A stretch of 64,000 nucleotides of DNA from Pseudomonas sp. FP2335 (GTDB taxonomy: Bacteria > Pseudomonadota > Gammaproteobacteria > Pseudomonadales > Pseudomonadaceae), in NCBI RefSeq assembly GCF_030687535.1, contig NZ_CP117437.1, positions 5,887,501-5,951,500 of the forward strand. The letters are read 5' to 3'. A program made the position numbers and the translations under genes. The notes beneath the pieces were generated by a model. It did not search any database, was not told the DNA's origin, and saw only the letters and a program-made list of their open reading frames with translations. Positions 16,880 to 24,867 of the stretch are shown here, piece after piece (within the stretch, counting starts at the first letter, position 1; every line of letters starts with the position of its first letter).

Positions 16880-18214
16880 TTATCCTCGGATCGCCCAGAA
16901 GGCCAGGTTCAAGCCCGGGAACTGCCCGGCGATGTGGAAGGCAAAACCACCGGAATTCTGCAGCTGCTGCCAGTGCTCGCTGCCACGGTCCAGCTCGTAA
17001 TAGGTACTGCCCGCGTGGTACGGCAGTTGACGCGGCGCCACCGGCAGCGGCAGCAGGCCGATGCCCGGCAGTTGCAGGTTGACCATGTCGCGGATGTGCT
17101 CCACCGAGCCGACCTTGCTTTGCTGGCCGAAGCGCGCGCGCAGGGTTTCGCCGGGCACATCGGCACGCACCACGAGGATGAAATTGGCGCTGTCGAGCAG
17201 GGTCTTGTCGGCCAGCATCGCCACGTGGATGCCGTAGGCTTTCTCGACAATCGGGATCGGCGTGGCTTTGCTGTCGATCAGCATCGACAGCGCTTCACGC
17301 AGTGCGGCCATGACCGGGGCGAAGCTCACGGCCAGGTCGTCGTGCTGGTATTGCGGGTATTCCTGGGGGCGACGGCCTGAGGTGGAGAAGGTCGAAAACT
17401 CACCGGCCAGGCTCACCAGCTCGCTGAAAAACCGCTCCGGGTGCAGCGGGCTGAGTTGGCTGAAATGCTGGATCAGCGGCTGGGCGCGGTTGACCAGTTG
17501 CAGCAGCATGAAGTCGGCAATCTCCGACGCGCCACCGGCGCCCGATGCAACCACGCGCCCGGCCAGGGCTTCACCGCGCTGGTGCAGCAGGCCCAGCAGT
17601 TCGCTGCGAAAGGCCGCCAGCGGTTTGCTCGCGGCTACATCGAGAACCGGCGGGATGTAGGTGTCATCGAGGACCAAGGCGCGGTCGGCGCGCTTTTCCT
17701 TGATGCGCACCAGGCCGATGGCGGCGTAATCGCTGATGCCGTCCTGCGCGGTCAGCAGGCGCAGGGCGCGGGAGCCCACCGCCACCGGCGCACGGTTTTC
17801 GAACGGCGCGTTGTCGTCACGCACTTCGCGCACCTGGCTTACGTAGCGGGCGGCTTCCAGGGCTTCGCCTTCGTCCACGGTGTCGCGGGCACCGGCACGC
17901 TTGAGCGGCAAGGCCAGGTACACCAGGCCGTCGCGCAGGTGGTCGTCGATGTTCAGCGGGCTCGGCGCCAGGTCATCCTGGGGGATGTTGAACGGCGTGC
18001 CGTCGGGCAACAGGCCGCGTGCCGAGATGATTGCCAGCTTGCCCTGGGCCAGCAGGCCCTGGTCGATCAGCAGTTCGGAAAAGCCCCAGGCCCCTGCAGA
18101 TAGCGGGCGGCTGCGGGCGTCGATCAGGTTTTCCAGGTAACGGTCATGCTGCTGGAAGTGCTGCGTTCCGATGAACATGCCTTCCGACCAGACCACGCGA
18201 TTGTTCCAGGACAT
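16880..18214 (-). CDS. tssK: T6SS baseplate protein TssK
   Basis: TssK trimers connect the baseplate wedges to the TssJLM membrane complex. 444 residues with the family N-terminus VVWSEGMFIGTQHFQQHDRYLE, the central LLIDQGLLAQGKLAI, and the C-terminal region with VAPRQLPYHAGSTYYELDRGS and FPGLNLAFWAI. ATG 18214 lies 18 bases after the tssJ stop. Length and order match HSI-I. Confidence 0.97.
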   Translation of the reverse strand: MSWNNRVVWSEGMFIGTQHFQQHDRYLENLIDARSRPLSAGAWGFSELLIDQGLLAQGKLAIISARGLLPDGTPFNIPQDDLAPSPLNIDDHLRDGLVYLALPLKRAGARDTVDEGEALEAARYVSQVREVRDDNAPFENRAPVAVGSRALRLLTAQDGISDYAAIGLVRIKEKRADRALVLDDTYIPPVLDVAASKPLAAFRSELLGLLHQRGEALAGRVVASGAGGASEIADFMLLQLVNRAQPLIQHFSQLSPLHPERFFSELVSLAGEFSTFSTSGRRPQEYPQYQHDDLAVSFAPVMAALREALSMLIDSKATPIPIVEKAYGIHVAMLADKTLLDSANFILVVRADVPGETLRARFGQQSKVGSVEHIRDMVNLQLPGIGLLPLPVAPRQLPYHAGSTYYELDRGSEHWQQLQNSGGFAFHIAGQFPGLNLAFWAIRG

Positions 18215-18232
18215 GGGGGCTCCGATTGCTTT

Positions 18233-18742
18233 TTATTGGGCAGGGCTGGATGGGGTGACCGCGATGTCGGCGCGCACGGCACGCACATCGAGGCTGATCT
18301 GGTATTCAGTGTATTGGCGCGCCGGCACGTTGATCACCGTGCGCCATTGCGCGCGGTCCAACTCGCGGTAACCCACCAGCAGGCCGATCTGGCGCGTGGA
18401 CGGGTCGAGGTCGCGCTGGATGCTCAATTGCTGGCCGGGCTGCACCACCACTTCGTCCTGGTCCAGCAGGTCGAGGCCGAGGGTGGACTGGGCGCGGTCA
18501 GCCAGTGCGAAGTAATCGGAACGGGCGAAGGTAGCGGCGTTTTTCAGTTCGAAGATGCGCACCCGCACCGGGGCGGCCTGGCCGTTGGCGCCGGGGTTGA
18601 GGCCTTCGATGGCGTGGAAATGCAGCTCGATGGCGGCCGTGTTTGCCTCATCCTCGACGGGCGCTGCGGGTGCGGCGGCATCTTTGGCACACGCCGTCAG
18701 CAGCAGCATCGTGGCGACTGCGAGTAAAAACCTGGGAATCAT
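18233..18742 (-). CDS. tssJ: T6SS outer-membrane lipoprotein TssJ
   Basis: TssJ anchors TssM at the inner face of the outer membrane. 169 residues starting with a lipoprotein signal (MIPRFLLAVATMLLLTAC, lipobox LTAC with cysteine 18), then an acidic linker and the beta-sandwich body (VRVRIFELKNAATFARSDYF, then GYRELDRAQWRTVINVPA). It lies 53 bases after fha1 in the operon. Confidence 0.95.
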   Translation of the reverse strand: MIPRFLLAVATMLLLTACAKDAAAPAAPVEDEANTAAIELHFHAIEGLNPGANGQAAPVRVRIFELKNAATFARSDYFALADRAQSTLGLDLLDQDEVVVQPGQQLSIQRDLDPSTRQIGLLVGYRELDRAQWRTVINVPARQYTEYQISLDVRAVRADIAVTPSSPAQ

Positions 18743-18795
18743 CCTGCGTCCTCAATGACGTACTTAGCTTTCCGTTAATCCATGTACTGCGATGT

Positions 18796-20139
18796 TTAGC
18801 GACGCTGTCGTGCGCTGTGCTCTTCGTAGGCGCGGCTGAACTCGCGGCCGAACAGGTCCTGGAAATCTTCCTGGGCCTCGCGGGAAATATTGCTGTAGAG
18901 CTCGGTGAACTGCTGCCAGTACTGGGCCTGGCGCGAACCGTTGAAAATACTCGAGAGCCCGCCGGGCTTGCCCATACGCTCTTCCAGCTGCGCCGGCTCA
19001 AAGCGCGTGAGCAGGTGTTTGATCGCTGCTTCAACACCAGCCATCACCGCCAGTTGGTGGGCACGCAGGTCGTTGAAACTGTCGCGCACGGCGGCATCCG
19101 GTGCCATAAACGCCTGGTTGCCGTGGCGCAGTAGAAGCAGTAACGCTTCGTCGGCGTTCGGCGCGAATTTCAACGGATTGTTTTCGGCAGGCTGGATCAT
19201 CGTCTGCTGCATGCGGAACTCGCCCTTGAGGCTGGCGCGGGCGCGCAATACGTCGATCAGGCCGTCGACCATCAGGCGGTAGCTGCGGCCGATGTTTTCC
19301 ATCTGCGCTTCAGCCTGGGCCTTGTCGAGGTTCAACTGCTCAAGGCCGGCGCCGCGCAGGAAGGCTTGCAGCAGGTCGGGTTGTGCCGGGTTGGCGACCG
19401 GCGCTTCGATCACGGGTGGCGGCTGCACGACTGGCGCAGGCGCTGGTGACGGCGGCGGTGGCGGTGGCGGTGGCGGTGGCGCGGACACGACCGGGGCGGG
19501 CGCGTCGCCAAACAGGTCCCAGTCTTCGGGAATCACCGCACCGGATACCACGGGCTTCTCGACGACAACCGGCGTCGGCGGACGGAAATCATGCTGCTCG
19601 GACGGCACATGATCGGCGACGGTCGGCGGCGGCACGGCGGTGGGGCTGAGGAAGTCGAACAGGTCCGGCAGGGTGTCCATCGACGAGGCGCCCTGGAACT
19701 GCGGTGCGATCACAGGCGCGGGCATCGGCGCAGGCTTGCTCGCCACCGCGCCCATCAGCGCTTCGAAACTGTTCGAGGAATCGCCGACAAACGGCTGACT
19801 GTCGACGGCCTGCACATTGAAGTCGATGCGGGCCTGGATCTCGTAATCGCCGATACGGATCAACTCACCATCTTGCAGCGGCTCGCTATTACCTCTGCGC
19901 AGACGGATGCCGGCGTTAACCAACTCCACACCATTTGTACTGTTATCGGTTAAATAATAACGACCATCTTTGTATTGAATAACGCAATGCTGGGAAGACA
20001 CCAGGCGCTCGGGGTCAGGCAATACCCAGTCATTATCCGCGCTGCGGCCAATAGCCATCACGCCCTGATTCATGGACTTTTCGGGGCATTGCCCAGGGGT
20101 AATCTTGTGATAACTAGTGATAGTCAAACACAGCGCCAT
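18796..20139 (-). CDS. fha1: T6SS forkhead-associated scaffold protein Fha1 (TagH)
   Basis: Fha1 is the phosphorylation target of PpkA and a scaffold needed for assembly. 447 residues. The N-terminal FHA domain (about 10-110) has the phosphothreonine-binding signatures GRSADNDWVL, SSQHCVIQ and DNSTNGVELVN. A long linker rich in proline, valine and alanine contains a run of ten consecutive prolines, encoded by a repeated hexamer near 19450-19480. The C-terminal TagH domain has GLEQLNLDKAQAEAQMENIGRSYRL and RFEPAQLEERMGKPGG. First gene of the minus-strand operon; ATG 20139 has a strong Shine-Dalgarno (AAGGAGG) that also resembles an RsmA-binding core. Confidence 0.95.
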   Translation of the reverse strand: MALCLTITSYHKITPGQCPEKSMNQGVMAIGRSADNDWVLPDPERLVSSQHCVIQYKDGRYYLTDNSTNGVELVNAGIRLRRGNSEPLQDGELIRIGDYEIQARIDFNVQAVDSQPFVGDSSNSFEALMGAVASKPAPMPAPVIAPQFQGASSMDTLPDLFDFLSPTAVPPPTVADHVPSEQHDFRPPTPVVVEKPVVSGAVIPEDWDLFGDAPAPVVSAPPPPPPPPPPSPAPAPVVQPPPVIEAPVANPAQPDLLQAFLRGAGLEQLNLDKAQAEAQMENIGRSYRLMVDGLIDVLRARASLKGEFRMQQTMIQPAENNPLKFAPNADEALLLLLRHGNQAFMAPDAAVRDSFNDLRAHQLAVMAGVEAAIKHLLTRFEPAQLEERMGKPGGLSSIFNGSRQAQYWQQFTELYSNISREAQEDFQDLFGREFSRAYEEHSARQRR

Positions 20140-20533
20140 CTTGCCTCCTTGCTGATACTTCCGCGCGCGGTCGACTCCCGGGACAGCGGTTCCCGAGAAA
20201 TCCCCATCAGGTCGTGCAATCGACCATCAAAACCAGCCAATGCCAGCATGATCGCTGATCTTAACTGGGCTCCATGACAAAAATCCTATCCCGGTGCGCC
20301 GTTCGACCCATCAGTCGCGCAGGTTGTTAAACACCGCACATCTGTCACAGAGGGCGAATAGCTTACCTTGACAAGGCATAAGTACTACACCAAAAATGCA
20401 CAACTTCTCGAATACCAGTGATGGCACAGTAGTGGCATCTTGCTTATATGACCGAGAAAACATGCAAAGTTCCCCGCGCAACTAATGCATGAATTGCCCG
20501 CCATTTAACGGGCTGATAGGGAGATCGAATTCA
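20140..20533. promoter_or_regulatory. Divergent promoter region between fha1 and tssA
   Basis: This 394-base gap is the only non-coding space long enough to drive both T6SS operons. It is more AT-rich than the genes around it. A TTGACA (20368-20373) could be a -35 for the tssA side, though the -10 at normal spacing is poor. A hairpin GCCCG(20496-20500)/CGGGC(20509-20513) lies just before the tssA Shine-Dalgarno AGGGAG (20518-20523). On the fha1 side CAAGGAGG (minus strand, 20151-20144) covers the ribosome-binding site. Both ribosome sites contain the ANGGA core bound by RsmA/CsrA proteins, which are known to control HSI-I in P. aeruginosa. I saw no convincing sigma-54 site. Confidence 0.55.
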
Positions 20534-21550
20534 GTGGATGTGCCGTTGCTGCTCACCGCCGTTTCCGCGACTTCGCCGTGTGGTGAAGACATGGAATATG
20601 ACGCAGACTTTCTTCAACTTGAGCGTGCCGCCAAGGGCCAACCCGAGCGCAGCATGGGCGACTCCATCCTGCCCGCTGAACCGCCGGAATGGCGCAGCAT
20701 CCAGCAGCAAAGCCTGGACTTGCTGCAGCGCAGCAAAGACCTGCGCATCACCCATTTCCTAGTGCAAAGCAGCCTCGCCCTCCAGGGTGTGGCCGGGCTT
20801 GCCGAAGCCCTGTCGCTGATCAACGCACTGCTGCGTGACTACTGGGCCGACCTGCACCCGCGCCTGGATGCCGACGACGACAACGACCCCACCGTGCGCA
20901 TCAACGCCCTCACCGGCCTGACCTGCGACACCAACATTCGCCTGCTGCGCGAAAGCATCCTCACGCGCTCGCGCACCTTCGGCCCGGTGAGCCTGCGCGC
21001 AGCGCTCAACGCCAGCGGCCTGCAAAACTTCGCCGATGAAACCCTCGGCACCCAGCAGCTCAACGCCGCCTTCCTCGACAGCGACCCCGAGCACCTGCAA
21101 GCCACCCGCGACGCCCTGAGTGCAGCGCGGGCGGCCTGCGAAGCCATCGAGCAGCAGGTCAACGAGCAGGTCGGTTCCGCCCAGGGCGTGGACCTCAGCG
21201 CCTTGAAGCAGCCGCTCAAGCAGGCGCTGCAAATACTCAATCAAGCGGTGCCCGGCACCGAAGGCAGCAGCGAGCCCGAGGCCGTCAGTGACGACAGTGC
21301 CCCCTCGGTCGAATACGCCGCCCCCGCAGCACCGCGCCCGGTGGGCGACATCGCCAGCCGCGATGACGTGCTGCGCAGCCTCGACAAGATCCTTGCGTAC
21401 TACACCCGGCACGAGCCTTCGAGCCCGCTGCCGGTGCTGTTGAACCGGGCGAAGAATCTGGTGCACGCCGACTTCGCGGCCATCGTGCGCAATCTGATTC
21501 CCGACGGCATGTCCCAATTTGAAAACCTGCGCGGCCCGGACGGCGAGTAA
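20534..21550 (+). CDS. tssA: T6SS protein TssA
   Basis: TssA proteins help to start and organise baseplate and sheath assembly. 338 residues from GTG 20534, beginning MDVPLLLTAVSATSPCGEDMEYD, with the ImpA N-terminal domain (LLQRSKDLRITHFLVQSSLALQGVAGL) over roughly the first 130 residues. A variable middle and a short C-terminal region (RSLDKILAYYTRHEPSSPLPVLLNRAK) follow, as in the short TssA1 type. The frame is open to ATG 20489, but GTG 20534 has AGGGAG 10 bases upstream and is followed at once by the conserved sequence, so it was chosen. First gene of the plus-strand operon. Confidence 0.93.
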   Translation: MDVPLLLTAVSATSPCGEDMEYDADFLQLERAAKGQPERSMGDSILPAEPPEWRSIQQQSLDLLQRSKDLRITHFLVQSSLALQGVAGLAEALSLINALLRDYWADLHPRLDADDDNDPTVRINALTGLTCDTNIRLLRESILTRSRTFGPVSLRAALNASGLQNFADETLGTQQLNAAFLDSDPEHLQATRDALSAARAACEAIEQQVNEQVGSAQGVDLSALKQPLKQALQILNQAVPGTEGSSEPEAVSDDSAPSVEYAAPAAPRPVGDIASRDDVLRSLDKILAYYTRHEPSSPLPVLLNRAKNLVHADFAAIVRNLIPDGMSQFENLRGPDGE

Positions 21551-21604
21551 ACCGCCCGGCTGTGCAGTAACAACACCGTCGCTCAAGCGACCAGGAGCAG
21601 CAAC

Positions 21605-22111
21605 GTGGCGAAGCAAAGTTCTCAGAAATTCATCGCGCGCAACCGCGCGCCTCGAGTGCAGATCGAGTACGACGTCGAGCTCTACGGCGCCGAGAAAAAG
21701 GTCCAGCTGCCCTTCGTGATGGGCGTGATGGCCGACCTCGCCGGCAAGCCCGCCGAGCCTCTGGCGCCCGTGGCCGACCGCAAGTTCCTTGAAGTGGACG
21801 TCGACAACTTCGACTCGCGCCTCAAGGCCATGCAACCGCGCGTGGCCTTCCACGTGCCGAACGAGCTGACCGGCGAAGGCAACCTGAGCCTGGACATCAC
21901 CTTCGAAAGCATGGACGACTTCAGCCCGGCCGCCGTGGCCCGCAAGGTCGACTCGCTGAACCAACTGCTCGAAGCCCGCACCCAGCTGGCCAACCTGCTG
22001 ACCTACATGGACGGCAAGACCGGCGCTGAAGAAATCATCATGAAGGCGATCAAGGACCCGGCACTGCTGCAAGCACTTGCCAGTGCGCCCAAGCCTGCAG
22101 GGGACCAGTAA
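21605..22111 (+). CDS. tssB: T6SS sheath small subunit TssB
   Basis: TssB pairs with TssC to form the contractile sheath. 168 residues starting at GTG 21605, preceded by AGGAG. Family signatures: RNRAPRVQIEYDVELYGAEKKVQLPFVMGVMADL, read as RVQIEYDVE and PFVMGVMADL; DVDNFDSRLKAMQPRVAF; and a C-terminal LLTYMDGKTGAEEIIMK. Only 2 bases separate its stop from the tssC start, so the two subunits are made together. Confidence 0.97.
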   Translation: MAKQSSQKFIARNRAPRVQIEYDVELYGAEKKVQLPFVMGVMADLAGKPAEPLAPVADRKFLEVDVDNFDSRLKAMQPRVAFHVPNELTGEGNLSLDITFESMDDFSPAAVARKVDSLNQLLEARTQLANLLTYMDGKTGAEEIIMKAIKDPALLQALASAPKPAGDQ

Positions 22112-22113
22112 TC

Positions 22114-23610
22114 ATGACTGACAATACCGCCCGCGAAGGCTCCCAGATCCTGGGCGCCACCGAAGAAGCCAGCGAGTTCGCGAACCTGCTGCTGCAAGAG
22201 TTCAAGCCCAAGACCGAGCGTGCCCGCGAAGCCGTGGAAACCGCCGTGCGTACCCTGGCAGAACAGGCCCTGGCGCAGACTGACCTGGTGTCCAACGACG
22301 CGATCAAGTCGATTGAATCGATCATCGCCGCCATCGACGCCAAGCTCACCGCTCAGGTCAACCAGATCATCCACCACCAGGATTTCCAGCAGCTGGAAAG
22401 CGCCTGGCGCGGCCTGCACTATCTGGTCAACAACACCGAGAGCGATGAGCAGCTCAAGATCCGCGTGCTCAACATCTCCAAGCCGGACCTGCACAAGACC
22501 CTGAAGAAATTCAAGGGCACCGCGTGGGACCAGAGCCCGATCTTCAAGAAGATGTACGAAGAAGAATACGGCCAGTTCGGCGGCGAACCGTACGGCTGCC
22601 TGGTGGGCGACTACTACTTCGACCAGTCGCCGCCGGATGTCGAGCTGCTGGGCGAGCTGTCGAAAGTCTGCGCCGCGATGCACTCGCCGTTCATCGCCGC
22701 CGCTTCGCCGACCGTGATGGGCATGGGCTCGTGGCAGGAACTGTCGAACCCGCGCGACCTGACCAAGATCTTCACCACCCCGGAATACGCCGGCTGGCGC
22801 TCCCTGCGTGAATCGGAAGATGCGCGCTACATCGGCCTGACCATGCCGCGCTTCCTGGCGCGCCTGCCATACGGCGCCAAGACCGACCCGGTGGAAGCCT
22901 TCGCCTTCGAAGAAAACACCGACGGCGCCGACAGCTCCAAGTACACCTGGGCCAACGCCGCCTACGCGATGGCGGTGAACATCAACCGTTCGTTCAAGCA
23001 CTACGGCTGGTGCTCGCGCATCCGTGGCGTGGAATCCGGCGGTGAAGTGGAAAACCTGCCAGCCCACACGTTCCCGACCGATGACGGTGGCGTGGACATG
23101 AAGTGCCCGACCGAAATCGCCATCAGCGACCGCCGCGAAGCGGAACTGGCGAAGAACGGTTTCATGCCGCTGCTGCACAAGAAAAACACCGACTTTGCCG
23201 CCTTCATCGGCGCGCAATCGTTGCAGAAACCGGCCGAATACGACGACCCGGACGCCACCGCCAACGCCAACCTGGCCGCGCGCCTGCCGTACCTGTTCGC
23301 CACGTGCCGCTTCGCCCACTACTTGAAGTGCATCGTGCGCGACAAGATCGGCTCCTTCAAAGAGAAGGACGAGATGCAGCGCTGGTTGCAGGACTGGATC
23401 CTGAACTACGTGGACGGTGACCCGGCCCACTCCACCGAAACCACCAAGGCCCAGCACCCGTTGGCCGCCGCCGAAGTGATCGTGGAAGAAGTGGAAGGCA
23501 ACCCGGGTTACTACAACTCCAAGTTCTATCTGCGCCCGCACTATCAACTGGAAGGGCTGACCGTGTCGCTGCGTCTGGTATCGAAGCTGCCTTCGGCAAA
23601 ATCCGCCTAA
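22114..23610 (+). CDS. tssC: T6SS sheath large subunit TssC
   Basis: Major subunit of the contractile sheath. 498 residues, with the sheath-core sequences LESAWRGLHYLVNNTESDEQ, PYGCLVGDYYFDQSP, VCAAMHSPFIAAASPTVMGM, FLARLPYG and FCTERTE-like FPTDDGGVDMKCPTEIAISDRREAEL, and the C-terminal NPGYYNSKFYLRPHYQLEGL. Full length for the family. Downstream lies a REPIN before hcp. Confidence 0.98.
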   Translation: MTDNTAREGSQILGATEEASEFANLLLQEFKPKTERAREAVETAVRTLAEQALAQTDLVSNDAIKSIESIIAAIDAKLTAQVNQIIHHQDFQQLESAWRGLHYLVNNTESDEQLKIRVLNISKPDLHKTLKKFKGTAWDQSPIFKKMYEEEYGQFGGEPYGCLVGDYYFDQSPPDVELLGELSKVCAAMHSPFIAAASPTVMGMGSWQELSNPRDLTKIFTTPEYAGWRSLRESEDARYIGLTMPRFLARLPYGAKTDPVEAFAFEENTDGADSSKYTWANAAYAMAVNINRSFKHYGWCSRIRGVESGGEVENLPAHTFPTDDGGVDMKCPTEIAISDRREAELAKNGFMPLLHKKNTDFAAFIGAQSLQKPAEYDDPDATANANLAARLPYLFATCRFAHYLKCIVRDKIGSFKEKDEMQRWLQDWILNYVDGDPAHSTETTKAQHPLAAAEVIVEEVEGNPGYYNSKFYLRPHYQLEGLTVSLRLVSKLPSAKSA

Positions 23611-23623
23611 ACCATTCGCTCGT

Positions 23624-23745
23624 CTGTGGGAGGGGCTTGTGTGGGAGCGGGCTTGCTCGCGAAAGCGGTGGGTCAGTCGAACTATCTTTGACTGATACAC
23701 CGCTTTCGCGAGCAAGCCCGCTCCCACACAAAGCGACTCCCACAC
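23624..23745. repeat. REPIN with partial flanking REP fragments between tssC and hcp
   Basis: Inverted REP units (GTGGGAGCGGGCTTGCTCGC at 23641-23660 and its complement ending at 23728) are flanked on both sides by partial copies (CTGTGGGAGGGGCTTG; GACTCCCACACA). It lies inside the T6SS operon, between the sheath genes and the tube gene. Confidence 0.88.
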
Positions 23746-23784
23746 AAATCAAATTCAGTGGCTTGGGCCACACAGGGAGAAAAC

Positions 23785-24273
23785 ATGGCTGTTGATATTT
23801 TCATCAAGATCGGCGACATCAAGGGCGAGTCCATGGACAAGGCCCACAAGGACGAAATCGACGTGCTGAACTGGAGCTGGGGCATGGCCCAGTCCGGCAA
23901 CATGCACGTTGGCGGTGGCGGCGGCGCGGGCAAGGTGAATATCCAGGACCTGTCGCTGACCAAGTACGTCGACAAGGCTTCGCCGAACCTGATGATGCAC
24001 TGCGCCAGCGGCAAGCACATCGACAAGGTCAAGCTGACCGTGCGCAAGGCCGGTGGTGAAAGCCAGGTCGAGTACATGGTGATCAACCTGGAAGAAGTGC
24101 TGGTCACGTCCCTGAGCACTGGCGGTTCGGGCTCCGATGATCGCCTGACCGAGAACGTCACCCTGAACTTCGCCCAAGTGATGGTCGACTACCAGCCGCA
24201 GAAAGCCGACGGCACCAAAGACGGCGGCGCGATCAAGTTTGGCTGGAACATCCGTTCCAACACCAAGCGCTGA
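23785..24273 (+). CDS. hcp1: T6SS tube protein Hcp
   Basis: Hcp hexamers stack into the inner tube and also act as effector chaperones. 162 residues, the same length as P. aeruginosa Hcp1. Signatures: MAVDIFIKIGDIKGESMDKAHKDEIDVL in its first 28 residues, read as IFIKIGDIKGES and HKDEIDVLNWSWG; KVNIQDLSLTKYVDKASP; LVTSLSTGG; and the end FGWNIRSNTKR. ATG 23785 is preceded by GGGAGAA; the frame starts earlier at 23758 without a ribosome site. Confidence 0.98.
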   Translation: MAVDIFIKIGDIKGESMDKAHKDEIDVLNWSWGMAQSGNMHVGGGGGAGKVNIQDLSLTKYVDKASPNLMMHCASGKHIDKVKLTVRKAGGESQVEYMVINLEEVLVTSLSTGGSGSDDRLTENVTLNFAQVMVDYQPQKADGTKDGGAIKFGWNIRSNTKR

Positions 24274-24351
24274 TAGTTCTGGTGGCCGTGGCTTGCCGCC
24301 ACGGCCCCAGCATTTTTGTTCCTCTCGCAACCCGTCCGTGGAGCTGCTTTG

Positions 24352-24867
24352 GTGGTAACTGAAATCGCTTCCCGCGACCGTCTGCAACCGTCCCTGCTGG
24401 ACAGGTTGACCGACGACGACCCAACCAACCCCAAGGAAAGCGCCGACAAACGCGTGCTGTCCCTGACCCAATTGAAAGCCTCGGTTTTGCGTGACCTGGC
24501 GTGGCTGCTCAACACCACGTCGTTGCTCGATGCCGATGCCACGCTGCACACCCCGGCCGGTACGTCGGTGGTCAACTACGGCCTGCCGGCATTGGCTGGC
24601 AACAGTGTTTCCGGCGTCGACATCAAGGCTCTGGAAGCCTTGATCTACCAGGCGATCGCCACCTTCGAGCCACGCATTCTGCGCCACACCCTGCGCGTCA
24701 AAGCCCGCGTCGGCCACGGCGAGATGAACCACAACGCGCTGAGTTTCGAGATCGAAGGCGACCTGTGGGCGCAGCCGGTGCCGTTGCGCCTGTTGCTGCA
24801 AACCGACCTCGACCTGGAATCCGGCCACGTGCGCGTGGTGAATGCCGACCAGCGGAGACGCCCATGA
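24352..24867 (+). CDS. tssE: T6SS baseplate protein TssE
   Basis: TssE is the gp25-like baseplate wedge protein. 171 residues from GTG 24352, beginning [23 protein letters not shown]. The gp25 core follows ([31 protein letters not shown] and [11 protein letters not shown]). GTG 24352 was chosen because GGAG lies about 9 bases upstream; TTG 24349 is an alternative. Only 78 bases separate it from hcp, so the tagJ gene found at this place in HSI-I is absent. The stop overlaps the tssF start (ATGA). Confidence 0.93.
   Translation: MVTEIASRDRLQPSLLDRLTDDDPTNPKESADKRVLSLTQLKASVLRDLAWLLNTTSLLDADATLHTPAGTSVVNYGLPALAGNSVSGVDIKALEALIYQAIATFEPRILRHTLRVKARVGHGEMNHNALSFEIEGDLWAQPVPLRLLLQTDLDLESGHVRVVNADQRRRP

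Noticed and set aside
20430..20450. TGGCAC and TGGCATCTTGC near 20430-20450 as a sigma-54 promoter for the T6SS
   Set aside because: Neither has the GG and GC elements at the required spacing (TGGCAC, five bases, TTGC).
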